Shown one piece after another: positions 8,835-17,062 of a stretch of DNA of 64,000 bases (position 1 is its first letter; each line of letters starts with the position of its first letter). This DNA comes from Salibacterium lacus (GTDB lineage Bacteria; Bacillota; Bacilli; Bacillales; Marinococcaceae). Location: NCBI RefSeq assembly GCF_042684865.1, contig NZ_JBHUML010000006.1, positions 186,001 to 250,000 of the forward strand, read 5' to 3'. The translations under genes were made by a program, and so were the position numbers. Under the pieces are notes generated by a model that did no database searches, had not been told where the DNA came from, and saw only the letters and a list, made by a program, of their open reading frames with translations.

Positions 8835-8861
8835 AAAGAGCCTCTATAGTAGAGACTCTTT
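8835..8861 (-). terminator. Terminator of copA
   Basis: AAAGAG-CCTCTA pairs with TAGAG-ACTCTTT around a TAG loop; on the minus strand it is followed by a T-run (8831-8837 read as A on plus). It lies only a few bases beyond the copA stop. Confidence 0.7.
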
Positions 8862-8864
8862 CTA

Positions 8865-11282
8865 TCAGGATAGTTTCATTTTCTGCAGGCGCAGAGCATT
8901 CAGCACAACAGAGACGGAGCTGAATGCCATCGCCGCGCCGGCGACCCACGGGGCGAGCAGGCCGGCGGCGGCAATCGGGATGCCGAGTGTGTTATAGATG
9001 AACGCAAAGAACAGATTCTGCTTGATGTTTCGCATCGTTGTCCGGCTCATCAGCACTGCATCGGCGACGCTGTTCAAGTCGCCGCGCATCAGCGTGATGT
9101 CGGCCGCTTCGATGGCAACGTCGGTACCGGTGCCGACCGCCATACCGATATCAGCGGCAGCAAGCGCCGGGGCGTCATTCATCCCGTCACCGACCATCGC
9201 GGTTTTTCTGCCTTCCTGCTGCAGTTTCTGGATCTCTACGCTTTTTTGTTCAGGCAGGACACCTGCAATAACACGGCTGATGCCAACCTGCGCCGCGATA
9301 GCATCGGCGGTGCGCTGGTTGTCGCCGGTCAAAAGCACAACCTCAAGCCCAGTCTCATGCAAACGCTGCACCGCTTCTTTCGATGTTTCCTTGATCGTAT
9401 CGGCTACAGCGATAATACCGGCATATACTCCATCCACTACTGCGAGCATTGCGGTTTTTCCGGCGGATTCGAGCCGCTGCAGCGTATCCTGCACCGTTTG
9501 CTTCAGTTCTACTTTCTGTTCTTCCATCATCCGCTGGGTACCGATCCATACCGCGCGGCTGTTCACCGTGGACCGGATACCCCGGCCGGGAACGGCTTCG
9601 GTATCTGCCGCTTCAAGTAACGATACAGTGCGGGTCCCGGCTCCCTCCACGATAGCGCGGGCGAGGGGGTGTTCGGAATCTTTTTCAGCGGAAGCGGCGT
9701 ACGATAAAAGGTCATTTTCATTCCAGCCGTCCGCCGGTATGACATCTGTCAGTTCCGGTTCTCCTTTTGTTACCGTGCCCGTTTTGTCGAGCACTACGGT
9801 TTGAATACTTTTCGTATTCTCCAGGTATTCTCCGCCTTTAAACAGAATGCCGGCTTCAGCTGCGCGTCCCGATCCTGCCATAATCGAGGTCGGTGTGGCG
9901 AGACCGAGCGCGCACGGGCAGGCAATGACAAGAATGGAGATCGTTGGTATGAGAGCGCCGCCTACACTGCCCGGCGTAATAAAGAATATCCAGACGAGAA
10001 ATGTCAAAAGCGCAATGCCGATGACCGATGGAACAAAAACACTCGAAACCCGGTCGGCAAGACGCTGAACCTCTGCTTTGGAACTCTGCGCTTCCTCCAC
10101 CACTTTGACAATCTGGGATAACGCCGTGTCGCTTCCTACTCTGGAGGCCCGGATTTGAAGCGCGCCGTTTTTATTCATGGTGGCGCCGTACACATCGCTG
10201 CCTGCTGTTTTATCGACCGGCATGCTTTCTCCGGTGAGCATCGATTCATCGATGGAGGAACTGCCTTGTGTCACTTCGCCGTCGACCGGAATCTTTTCGC
10301 CGGGTTTCACATACACGGTGTCCCCGATCTGCACGTCTTCGACCGGAATTTCCACTTCTTCTCCACCGCGGTATACGACCGCTGTTTTGGCACGCATGCC
10401 GAGTAGTTTCTGAATGGCCTGGGACGTGCGTCCTTTGGCACGCGCCTCAAAAAGTTTGCCGAGCAGGATGAGAGTGATGATGACAGCCGACGCTTCAAAA
10501 TACAGAACGGGCACCTCAGACCCCGGACTGCTCCACCACTGCCAGCCTAAATAGATACTGTAAAAATAAGCCGCCGAGGTCCCCATCGCAACGAGCACAT
10601 CCATGTTCGCACTTTTATTGCGAAGGGCTTTCCAGGCCCCTTCATAAAACTGCCAGCCGATAATAAACTGGACCGGCGTGGCAAGTGCAAACTGAACCCA
10701 CGGATTCATCAGAATGTCCGGCATCCAGATGAAATAAAGCCATTCAAAATGGGTGACCATCGTCCATAGCAGCGGCAGAGCGAGTATGGCTGACGCCGTA
10801 AACTTAATGGTCTGTTTCCGGACCGCCTTCTGCCGTGGATCCTCCCCGCTGCTCTCTGTTTTTTGATGAAGCCCGTATCCAAGACGGTCGACGGCCTGCG
10901 TCATATCTTCAGTGGATACCATACCCGGGGTATATTCCACCGAGGCCGTTTCCATCGCGAGATTGACACTGGCCTCCGCAACACCGGGCATTTTGTTCAG
11001 TTTTTTCTCAATCCGGTTGGCGCATGCCGCACACGTCATGCCGGTCACATCAAAATCTGTTTTTTCATGTTCCACGTGATAACCGAGTTTTTCGATTTTT
11101 TCTTCAAAATCCGAGGCCCCGGTTTGTTCCGGATCATAGGTGACGCCGGCACGCTCCATTGCCAGGTTGACGTCCGCCTTCTCCACACCGTCGATTTTGT
11201 TCAGTCCTTTTTCAATCCGGTTGGCACACGCCGCACACGTCATTCCTGTAATCTGCAGCGTCGTTTCTTCCTGTCTGCTCAT
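8865..11282 (-). CDS. copA: Copper-exporting P1B-type ATPase CopA
   Basis: About 805 residues. Two N-terminal heavy-metal-associated domains each carry GMTCAAC (cysteines at about 16/19 and 84/87). The transmembrane metal site CPC is in ACPCALGLATP; the phosphorylated aspartate in DKTGTVTKGEP; TGES and GDGMNDAPAL complete the P-type ATPase set. It exports Cu(I) from the cytosol using ATP. ATG 11282 is chosen over an in-frame ATG at 11300 because AGGGGGG ends four bases before it. A CsoR-like operator lies 65-85 bases upstream, and copZ and csoR are next, in the same direction. Confidence 0.96.
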   Translation of the reverse strand: MSRQEETTLQITGMTCAACANRIEKGLNKIDGVEKADVNLAMERAGVTYDPEQTGASDFEEKIEKLGYHVEHEKTDFDVTGMTCAACANRIEKKLNKMPGVAEASVNLAMETASVEYTPGMVSTEDMTQAVDRLGYGLHQKTESSGEDPRQKAVRKQTIKFTASAILALPLLWTMVTHFEWLYFIWMPDILMNPWVQFALATPVQFIIGWQFYEGAWKALRNKSANMDVLVAMGTSAAYFYSIYLGWQWWSSPGSEVPVLYFEASAVIITLILLGKLFEARAKGRTSQAIQKLLGMRAKTAVVYRGGEEVEIPVEDVQIGDTVYVKPGEKIPVDGEVTQGSSSIDESMLTGESMPVDKTAGSDVYGATMNKNGALQIRASRVGSDTALSQIVKVVEEAQSSKAEVQRLADRVSSVFVPSVIGIALLTFLVWIFFITPGSVGGALIPTISILVIACPCALGLATPTSIMAGSGRAAEAGILFKGGEYLENTKSIQTVVLDKTGTVTKGEPELTDVIPADGWNENDLLSYAASAEKDSEHPLARAIVEGAGTRTVSLLEAADTEAVPGRGIRSTVNSRAVWIGTQRMMEEQKVELKQTVQDTLQRLESAGKTAMLAVVDGVYAGIIAVADTIKETSKEAVQRLHETGLEVVLLTGDNQRTADAIAAQVGISRVIAGVLPEQKSVEIQKLQQEGRKTAMVGDGMNDAPALAAADIGMAVGTGTDVAIEAADITLMRGDLNSVADAVLMSRTTMRNIKQNLFFAFIYNTLGIPIAAAGLLAPWVAGAAMAFSSVSVVLNALRLQKMKLS

Positions 11283-11347
11283 GGTTCCCCCCTTCTCCAA
11301 TCACCAGAGTGAGTGGTATATTTCTTTTTAAATTCCCGGCACCTATT

Positions 11348-11367
11348 TACCTTACCGGTGTAGGGTA
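11348..11367. promoter_or_regulatory. CsoR-like operator upstream of copA
   Basis: TACCTTACCGGTGTAGGGTA is an imperfect inverted repeat with TACC/GGTA ends and G-rich right arm, matching the general form of CsoR operators. Similar sequences precede copZ and csoR. Confidence 0.7.
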
Positions 11368-11432
11368 TTTTAAAAAACAAAAATAATCCAGGACTTCTAA
11401 CTCCTCTGCTTCGAGGGGCGGAAGAATATATT

Positions 11433-11645
11433 TTATTCTTCCACATCGTACCCCTGGTCATCAATTTCTTCTACAATATCTTCATGCTTTGTTATATCTT
11501 TATCGTACTCTATATCGACTGTTCCCTGATCCAGATGCACCGTAACATTCGATACACCTTCAAGCTTGCCGACGCTTCCTTCCACAGCCTGCACACAGTG
11601 AGCGCAGGACATTCCTTTTACATTCAATGTTTCTGTAGTCATCAT
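11433..11645 (-). CDS. copZ: Copper chaperone CopZ
   Basis: A 70-residue single heavy-metal-associated domain with VKGMSCAHCVQAVEG; the CxxC cysteines bind Cu(I), which the chaperone hands to the N-terminal domains of CopA. ATG 11645 follows GGAGG with five bases spacing; a second ATG at 11642 is equally possible and an upstream in-frame start at 11675 would run through the operator. An operator-like repeat sits just upstream, so copZ seems to have its own CsoR-controlled promoter instead of sharing that of copA. Confidence 0.94.
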   Translation of the reverse strand: MMTTETLNVKGMSCAHCVQAVEGSVGKLEGVSNVTVHLDQGTVDIEYDKDITKHEDIVEEIDDQGYDVEE

Positions 11646-11666
11646 GTGTTCCTCCTTTTTATTTAC

Positions 11667-11684
11667 TATACCCAAGTAAGGTAT
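11667..11684. promoter_or_regulatory. CsoR-like operator upstream of copZ
   Basis: TATACCCAAGTAAGGTAT has TACC/GGTA arms like the copA operator and lies about 22 bases before the copZ start, overlapping where the promoter or leader must be. Confidence 0.65.
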
Positions 11685-11699
11685 TTTATATGCAAAAAA

Positions 11700-11996
11700 T
11701 TATTTCAACATCCGTTTCATCACATCCATCAGCTCATTGATGGATTCTTCACCTTCCCCGCTCTCGATGGCGTTGGATACACAATGATGGGTATGATCCT
11801 CCATTAGCTGTACCGACACCTTGTTGACCGCGGACTGAATTGCTGCGATCTGATTGAGAATATCCACGCAGTACCGGTCATCCTCCACCATGTTATGAAC
11901 ACCGCGGACCTGTCCTTCAATTCGCTTCAGGCGGTTCAGCATCTGCTGTTTATGCGGCTGCACGGTCCGTTTCTCCGTGTGCATCTGTTCTTCCAT
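11700..11996 (-). CDS. csoR: Copper-sensing transcriptional repressor CsoR
   Basis: A 98-residue DUF156/CsoR-family all-helical repressor. The Cu(I) ligands expected for CsoR are present as Cys in DDRYCVDIL and His-Cys in DHTHHCVSNA. The DNA-binding arginine-rich segment QMLNRLKRIEGQVRGV is also intact. Binding Cu(I) would release operator DNA and induce copZ and copA. ATG 11996 is chosen because AAGGAGG ends seven bases upstream; the longer in-frame start at 12017 overlaps the operator. It probably represses itself through the site at 12018-12034. Confidence 0.93.
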   Translation of the reverse strand: MEEQMHTEKRTVQPHKQQMLNRLKRIEGQVRGVHNMVEDDRYCVDILNQIAAIQSAVNKVSVQLMEDHTHHCVSNAIESGEGEESINELMDVMKRMLK

Positions 11997-12017
11997 GAAT
12001 ATTCCTCCTTTTTTCAT

Positions 12018-12034
12018 ATACCCCTACCCTGTAT
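12018..12034. promoter_or_regulatory. CsoR-like operator upstream of csoR
   Basis: ATACCCCTACCCTGTAT, on the minus strand ATACAGGGTAGGGGTAT, contains the GGGTAGGGGTA core seen in CsoR operators; positioned immediately before the csoR ribosome-binding site. Confidence 0.75.
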
Positions 12035-12113
12035 TTATATAATATTATGACTCTCTCCGGTATGCAACATATCTATTCCATAATTTATCGTATCTCCTTT
12101 ATTATAAACAATA

Positions 12114-12516
12114 TCACTTTTCATAAACGGACCCATTTTCCTCAATCCGGTCCAGTACTACTTTTTGTTCCTCGTTCCACTTTGCGCACCCCTTGTAAAT
12201 CCTCATTTCCAACCACTCACGCTTTGGTTCATCCGAGCAGTACAGTACTTTTGCCGGTACTGACAATCTGCATTTGAAAAACCATGGAAGCTTTCTTTAT
12301 ATCAACCAGCTGCACATCTCTGCCAACCCGCGCAGCCAGATCCTCCGCGGTAAAAAACGCTGCCGTCGTGTCGATAGAGGTATATGTTAAAAAAGCAATA
12401 TCAACATCACTGTCAGCACGGTTTGTCCCTTTGGCAAACGACCCGGACAGAATCAGCAGAACCGGAGACAGTTTTTCCACAAGAATCTCTGTTATATGCT
12501 TTTCCATGTCCTTCAC
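12114..12516 (-). pseudogene. MntA-like nucleotidyltransferase antitoxin, frameshifted
   Basis: Begins at GTG 12516 after GGAGGG and encodes an MNT-type minimal nucleotidyltransferase: GSFAKGTNRADSDVDIAFLT is the GSx10DxD adenylyltransferase signature. After VSTGK the frame ends early, but shifting one base at the AAAA run near 12252-12255 continues the family C-terminus (VLYCSDEPKREWLEMRIYK, then a further 28 or so codons to the stop at 12114). One extra A therefore explains the truncation. MntA enzymes AMPylate and neutralise HEPN toxins; no HEPN gene is adjacent. Either a decayed antitoxin, or the short 95-residue product is still made. Confidence 0.8.
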
Positions 12517-12658
12517 AGCTATCCCTCCATCACTACTTTTTCTCTTTCATTATACCATATGTGAAAATAATAACTGCTCCGGAGAGTGATTTCCCGGAGC
12601 AGTGCCTGCACATGCTGGACTGGAGGGTTCGATATCCGCTGCCGGGAGAGTAGTGCCC

Positions 12659-12862
12659 CTACTTTATTTCCTCGTTCTTTGCTTTGTATCCATCATCGTA
12701 CCCTTTGCGATAGGCTGCTTCCAGCATGTTCTCCAGCTGTTCACGAAGCTCCTGATCCTGAAATGTTTCAAGGAAACTCCATTGATTCTCTACATTCATG
12801 CCGCATCCCTCTTCCATCATCCAGTCCGACAGTTTTCCATTCCTTTCTCCCCTTAAAATCAA
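12659..12862 (-). CDS. Small hypothetical protein
   Basis: Up to 67 residues, highly charged and helical in appearance (QELREQLENMLEAAYRKGYDDGYKAKNEE at the end, given here only as description of composition). The longest form starts at TTG without a clear ribosome-binding site; an internal ATG (about 12799) preceded by GAGGG would give 46 residues. No family recognised, no neighbour in operon distance. Coding status is likely but unproven. Confidence 0.4.
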   Translation of the reverse strand: MILRGERNGKLSDWMMEEGCGMNVENQWSFLETFQDQELREQLENMLEAAYRKGYDDGYKAKNEEIK

Positions 12863-12982
12863 ACTATTTTATTACTCAAAAATTCATGCCGTCTGCATAT
12901 TTGTTGATAAATCATCCGGACCACCTTACAATGATGGAGGTGATTTATTTTTCGACAAAATTTTTATATAAAAGGGGGGCTC

Positions 12983-13909
12983 ATGTTGCAAAAGGGAATC
13001 CAGTTCTGGAGAAAAGCCACCCGTTCATTCGCCCTGCCGGTCATCATTGTACCAGTACTTCTCGGCACAGCAGGTGCTTTCGCCTGGGACGAAACGTTCC
13101 AGTTTTTCTGGTTTCTGATTACACTGATCGGCGCGGCGGCCGCGCACTTATTTTCCAATATGATTAATGACTTATGGGACTACCGCAACGGCGCCGATGA
13201 ACTGGCGGAAAAGGAAGAAGCCGATATTGCGACCAATTCCAGAATTCTTCCGGGCGGTGCCATGTCGGAAAGAGCATTTACAACGGTAACATGGGGGTTG
13301 TTTGCTGTAGCAGCTGTCTGCGGTATTATCATTGCGGCAGGGAGAGGATGGCCTGTTCTCGGCATTGCCCTGCTCGGAGCATTGATTGCCTACTTTTACG
13401 TCGCACCGCCGCTTAAATTCGGCTACCGCGGCAAAGGATACAGTGAGTTCGGCATCTTCACGGCTTTTGGCATACTGCCGGTTATGGGTGCCTATTTCGT
13501 TCAGACCAGTGCGTTTGATTTCCGGGCGTTTCTATTATCCTTTCCCGTAGGAATCCTGACCACGTTGGTTCTGTATAACCACCACTTCCTGCACCCGCGT
13601 TCCGATGAAGCGGCCGGCAAACGGACCGTAGTCGTCGTACTTGGAGAAAAAAAAGGGCTCGTGCTGTCCAAATGGCTGACCGCTGCTGCGTTTGTTTTTG
13701 TTTTGGTCTGCGTGGCATTTCAGGCCCTGCCCTGGTACGGTTTGATCAGCCTGATAGGCTTCATACCGCTTATACGCATGCACCGGTCGCTTGGAGAAAC
13801 CAATCCTGCGGAAGCTTATCCGCCTTTTATGGGGGCTGCACTCAAAGCATCAACGCGGTGCGGGGGGCTTCAGATCCTTGCACTGATTATTCACGGTTTT
13901 ATTACGTAA
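12983..13909 (+). CDS. UbiA-family prenyltransferase, MenA-like
   Basis: A 308-residue polytopic membrane protein of the UbiA superfamily. The first aspartate-rich motif is NMINDLWDYRNGADELAE (about residues 54-71), the second, weaker one lies in NHHFLHPRSDEAAGKRTV (about 195-212), the pattern seen in MenA. It would attach a polyprenyl chain to an aromatic acceptor such as 1,4-dihydroxy-2-naphthoate in menaquinone synthesis. AAGGGGGG lies just before ATG 12983. No other men gene is near, so it could be a MenA paralogue with another acceptor. The DUF6081 gene starts nine bases later and is probably co-transcribed. Confidence 0.8.
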   Translation: MLQKGIQFWRKATRSFALPVIIVPVLLGTAGAFAWDETFQFFWFLITLIGAAAAHLFSNMINDLWDYRNGADELAEKEEADIATNSRILPGGAMSERAFTTVTWGLFAVAAVCGIIIAAGRGWPVLGIALLGALIAYFYVAPPLKFGYRGKGYSEFGIFTAFGILPVMGAYFVQTSAFDFRAFLLSFPVGILTTLVLYNHHFLHPRSDEAAGKRTVVVVLGEKKGLVLSKWLTAAAFVFVLVCVAFQALPWYGLISLIGFIPLIRMHRSLGETNPAEAYPPFMGAALKASTRCGGLQILALIIHGFIT

Positions 13910-13918
13910 GGAGGCCAA

Positions 13919-14653
13919 ATGATGGGACGAGAGTTTCAGCTTGGAGCATTTGATACGATTTTATCAGAAAACGGTCCGTGGCAGATCGGCGGTTTCCCGC
14001 TTCGGAACGGAAGTTTCTGGACGTACCGGGAACCCGAAGCTGTCGTGATTGTCCGAAACGGCATGCTGTATGTGCGCGCTCCGCTCAGCCGCAGCCATGA
14101 CCAGGTTCAGATTCTCGACAACGCCAAGCATATGTATTACTCCAAAGAACCGGTCGAAGTTCCCGAAAATGGGGAGGTCAGCTTCGAATTCCAGATCCGC
14201 GCGCGCACGCAGGATACCGTCCCGGGGGATCTGTATGACGGATACGTGTCGTTGAATCTTCTTGATTTCACAACCGGCGCGGCGCTTGACTTCTTCGTCA
14301 CGGATGATCAGTACGCATCGGTGTACGGGGTACTTCCGTTTCCAAATGTCGAAGTGCCGGACACCGATCAGACAAAGTACTTCTGTATTTTCAAAGAAGA
14401 TACGCACAGTTTTGAAGAACGTGCCTTCAATACGTACCGTATCACGTACAACCGCGCGGAAGACGAAGTCATTTATCATGTGAACGGCGTGGAAGTACGC
14501 CGGGAAAAAGAGGTCCCGCTCAAGCTCAACCAGTTCACCGTCGGCCTCGGTATCATGACCGAAAAAGACCTCACCCCGGAAGGCAGCGTCTCCGTCCACG
14601 GCCAGACAGTCACCGCAGAATGGTCCCCGGTTACTGTGACAATTGATGACTAA
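13919..14653 (+). CDS. DUF6081 family protein
   Basis: A 244-residue soluble protein, mostly beta-rich, with WQIGGFPLRNGSFWTYREPE near the start and QILDNAKHMYYS near residue 66, by which I recognise the DUF6081 family (possible concanavalin-like fold). No catalytic residues can be named and the function is unknown. Start is ATG 13919 or the adjacent ATG 13922, after AAGGAGG. It follows the MenA-like gene with nine bases spacing, a hint at a link to prenyl or quinone metabolism that nothing else supports. Confidence 0.7.
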   Translation: MMGREFQLGAFDTILSENGPWQIGGFPLRNGSFWTYREPEAVVIVRNGMLYVRAPLSRSHDQVQILDNAKHMYYSKEPVEVPENGEVSFEFQIRARTQDTVPGDLYDGYVSLNLLDFTTGAALDFFVTDDQYASVYGVLPFPNVEVPDTDQTKYFCIFKEDTHSFEERAFNTYRITYNRAEDEVIYHVNGVEVRREKEVPLKLNQFTVGLGIMTEKDLTPEGSVSVHGQTVTAEWSPVTVTIDD

Positions 14654-14674
14654 ACAAAATGAATAACAGAGGAG

Positions 14675-14710
14675 AAACCGGACGATGAGGCAGGGGTCGT
14701 CCGGTTTTTT
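14675..14710 (+). terminator. Terminator after the MenA-like/DUF6081 operon
   Basis: AAACCGGACGA (14675-14685) pairs with TCGTCCGGTTT, followed by a run of T. Confidence 0.85.
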
Positions 14711-15106
14711 CTGTGCCTGCCAAAAAGCAGTATGGAACAGCATGTCGTGTGATGGTTCCTGCATGAAACGACTGATCCGGCTGGTGGGGGCAGGGCGGAA
14801 ATGGCCGGTAGAAGGAGGCCGGGGACCAATTCCAGACAGAACAGCCGCACAGATGGTTCATAGACTCTTCTAAAGACCATCTTTCTTCATGCTCCACCGG
14901 GCAGATAGCTCTTAGAACCGGGCTGACGACCAATTCACACTACCAGCTGCCAACCATCTGCTGATAGTAAAAATCATCAGCCGCTGAAACCAGTTCTCAA
15001 AAGAATACACCAGAAGTGATGATACAGCGGTATCCCTTATTTCCTTTCCCACAAAGGTATGAGAAGATATGAAAGGAACTACGTTCAGGCAAAGGAAGAT
15101 GCGTTT
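14711..15106. other. Intergenic region without recognised gene
   Basis: About 395 bases between a terminator and the EamA transporter. Short frames exist on both strands but none has a ribosome-binding site plus family resemblance. It must contain the transporter promoter, which I could not place with confidence. Confidence 0.5.
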
Positions 15107-16012
15107 ATGTCCAGGCAGCAGGCTTATTTTTGTGCAACGGCAGGAGCAGCGATGTGGGGGTTCCTCGGTTTATTCGTGCAGGCCCTCTATGCGGAAGGGT
15201 TTACCCCGTGGCAGACGGTGGCCGTCCGGGCCATTTTTTCTGCGGGGTTAATCACCGCCTATCTTGCCATCCGGCACCCGCACCTTTTAAAAATACATAT
15301 CAAAGATCTGCCGTATTTCATCGGCACCGGCATTATCAGCATCGTGTTCTTTAACTGGTGCTATTTCACCGTCATGGATGAAGCATCGCTGTCGCTTGCG
15401 GTCGTGCTGCTGTACACCGGACCGCTGTTTGTCACCCTGCTTTCCCGCCTCCTGTTTAAGGAATGGCTGACCCGGCGGAAAATTATATCGCTCTTTCTTA
15501 CGTTAACAGGCTGTGCTTTTACGGTCGGTCTGCTTCCGTCGTTTGACACGAGCATCTCCGCGTTTGTGATTCTGGCGGGGCTTGGTTCCGGATTTTTCTA
15601 CGCGCTGTACAGCATTTTCGGAAAATACGTCAGCCGCCGCTACTCTTCCATGACGATCACCGCCTATTCGTTTATCTGCGCGAGTGCCTTTATGATACCG
15701 GCGGGAGGGCTGATCGGTCAGGCCGGCAAACTGGCGGATCCGGCTGTCCTGCTGTACGGGTTCGGGCTCGCCTTCGTCCCGACCGTGCTCGGCTATATCC
15801 TGTATACGAGCGGCCTGACCTATATCGAATCGAGCCGTGCCTCGATTCTGACGACGATAGAGCCGGTCGTTGCCATCCTCCTCGGCGTCACCGTATTCGG
15901 CGACACCCTGAACAGCTGGCAGGTTCTCGGCATCATTCTCGTGCTCGCCTCTATTTTCGTCATATCCGAACGCCGGAAATCATCTTCCGCACAAGCCGAA
16001 GCCGGTGCGTAG
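15107..16012 (+). CDS. EamA/DMT-superfamily transporter
   Basis: A 301-residue membrane protein with ten predicted segments built as two EamA repeats (first begins AYFCATAGAAMWGFLGLFVQ, second around SAFVILAGLGSGFFYALYS; the end holds YIESSRASILTTIEPVVAIL, the typical EamA closing signature). Members export amino acids or other metabolites; substrate unknown. An in-frame ATG at 15059 exists, but ATG 15107 is preceded by AAGGAAG and matches family N-termini. It is monocistronic here. Confidence 0.88.
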   Translation: MSRQQAYFCATAGAAMWGFLGLFVQALYAEGFTPWQTVAVRAIFSAGLITAYLAIRHPHLLKIHIKDLPYFIGTGIISIVFFNWCYFTVMDEASLSLAVVLLYTGPLFVTLLSRLLFKEWLTRRKIISLFLTLTGCAFTVGLLPSFDTSISAFVILAGLGSGFFYALYSIFGKYVSRRYSSMTITAYSFICASAFMIPAGGLIGQAGKLADPAVLLYGFGLAFVPTVLGYILYTSGLTYIESSRASILTTIEPVVAILLGVTVFGDTLNSWQVLGIILVLASIFVISERRKSSSAQAEAGA

Positions 16013-16488
16013 GGAAGGGAAAAGCAGTACCCATTCATTACGTATTTCCGTCATATCATTCAAAAAAACAGGACCGTATCAAAAGCCATTAAAAGTTAAG
16101 GCATCTCTGAGGTAAGATTGGTTATATTCGGCACATCCTGTCGGGAAACGGTCTGGCTCATATCACGTGATCCTTTGTTTGATGGGATATTCGGCTGTCT
16201 CTTCGACGAACAGTATGTTCTAGGATCGGTGCCCGTTACAGGACGTACTACACAGGAAGTGTCGGCTTCTACGATCGGCAATGTGCGAGCTTTTAGTATA
16301 ATATCCTCCTTTAAGAGATATAGCTGAAATGTATTTTTTGTACATGCTTTCATAGAGATTTATAGAAAATGGACAGGTGTGTTCATTTTCTTATTTATAT
16401 TTATCAGCCTTTATCATCATCACACGTTATAGTTTACCCATGCTCTTTATATACATAAGGAGTATAGGTAAAAAAGGAGGTATTTTCA
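16013..16488. other. Intergenic region of unclear content
   Basis: About 475 bases with no recognised gene. Overlapping frames of 69 codons (plus, 16118-16327) and 85 codons (minus, 16096-16353) cover the middle; both have protein-like composition but no ribosome-binding site and no family I know. It may be a decayed gene or mobile-element remnant. The last part, AT-rich, should hold the cwlJ promoter, expected to be sporulation-specific. Confidence 0.4.
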
Positions 16489-16920
16489 TTGGCTGTAGTT
16501 AAAGCGAACGAATCCGATGTGAAGATGCTGGCCAGACTGATTCGTGCCGAGGCCGAGGGGGACGGAAAACTGGGAATGCTTATGGTTGGCAACGTTGGAA
16601 TAAACCGTACAAGAGTCCGGTGCCTGGATTTTGAAAACATTAATACCATTCCTGAAATGGTTTACCAGTCACCTGGCGGCTTCGAAGCCACTCAGAAGGG
16701 ATATTTTTATCAAAGAGCCAGACAGACGGACATCAACTTAGCAAGAAAAGTAATTCAGGGAAAACGTTATCATCCCGCCAGCTACTCCCTGTGGTTCTTC
16801 GCTCCCACTGGAAACTGCCCCGACCAATGGTTCGGCGAACCACTTGCCGGCCGCTACAAATCCCATTGTTTTTACACCCCGTCGGAAGGAAGTTGTCCGG
16901 GAGTATACAGCACATACTAA
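16489..16920 (+). CDS. cwlJ: Spore cortex-lytic cell wall hydrolase CwlJ
   Basis: A 143-residue SleB/CwlJ-family hydrolase without signal peptide, as usual for CwlJ, which is deposited in the spore coat and degrades cortex peptidoglycan during germination. Conserved stretches are ARLIRAEAEGDGKLGMLMVG (with the catalytic glutamate in RAEAEG), NVGINRTRV, GYFYQRA and SLWFFAPTGNCPDQWF, and a C-terminal KSHCFYTP. Start is TTG with AAGGAGG eight bases upstream. In B. subtilis cwlJ is next to gerQ, needed for its assembly; no gerQ-like gene is adjacent here. Confidence 0.93.
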   Translation: MAVVKANESDVKMLARLIRAEAEGDGKLGMLMVGNVGINRTRVRCLDFENINTIPEMVYQSPGGFEATQKGYFYQRARQTDINLARKVIQGKRYHPASYSLWFFAPTGNCPDQWFGEPLAGRYKSHCFYTPSEGSCPGVYSTY

Positions 16921-16947
16921 ACAACAGTAAAAAGTACGGGAGAACGG

Positions 16948-16983
16948 AATCCGATTATCTTGATTGATAATCGGATTTTTTTA
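16948..16983 (+). terminator. Terminator of cwlJ
   Basis: AATCCGATTATC pairs perfectly with GATAATCGGATT around a short loop and is followed by a long T-run. Confidence 0.88.
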
Positions 16984-17062
16984 TGAAAGCTGTAATGGTC
17001 AAATCCTGCTTTATCGTGCAGAATGAAATAAGGTTTTGCATCAACAGAGAGGGTGGTATAAC

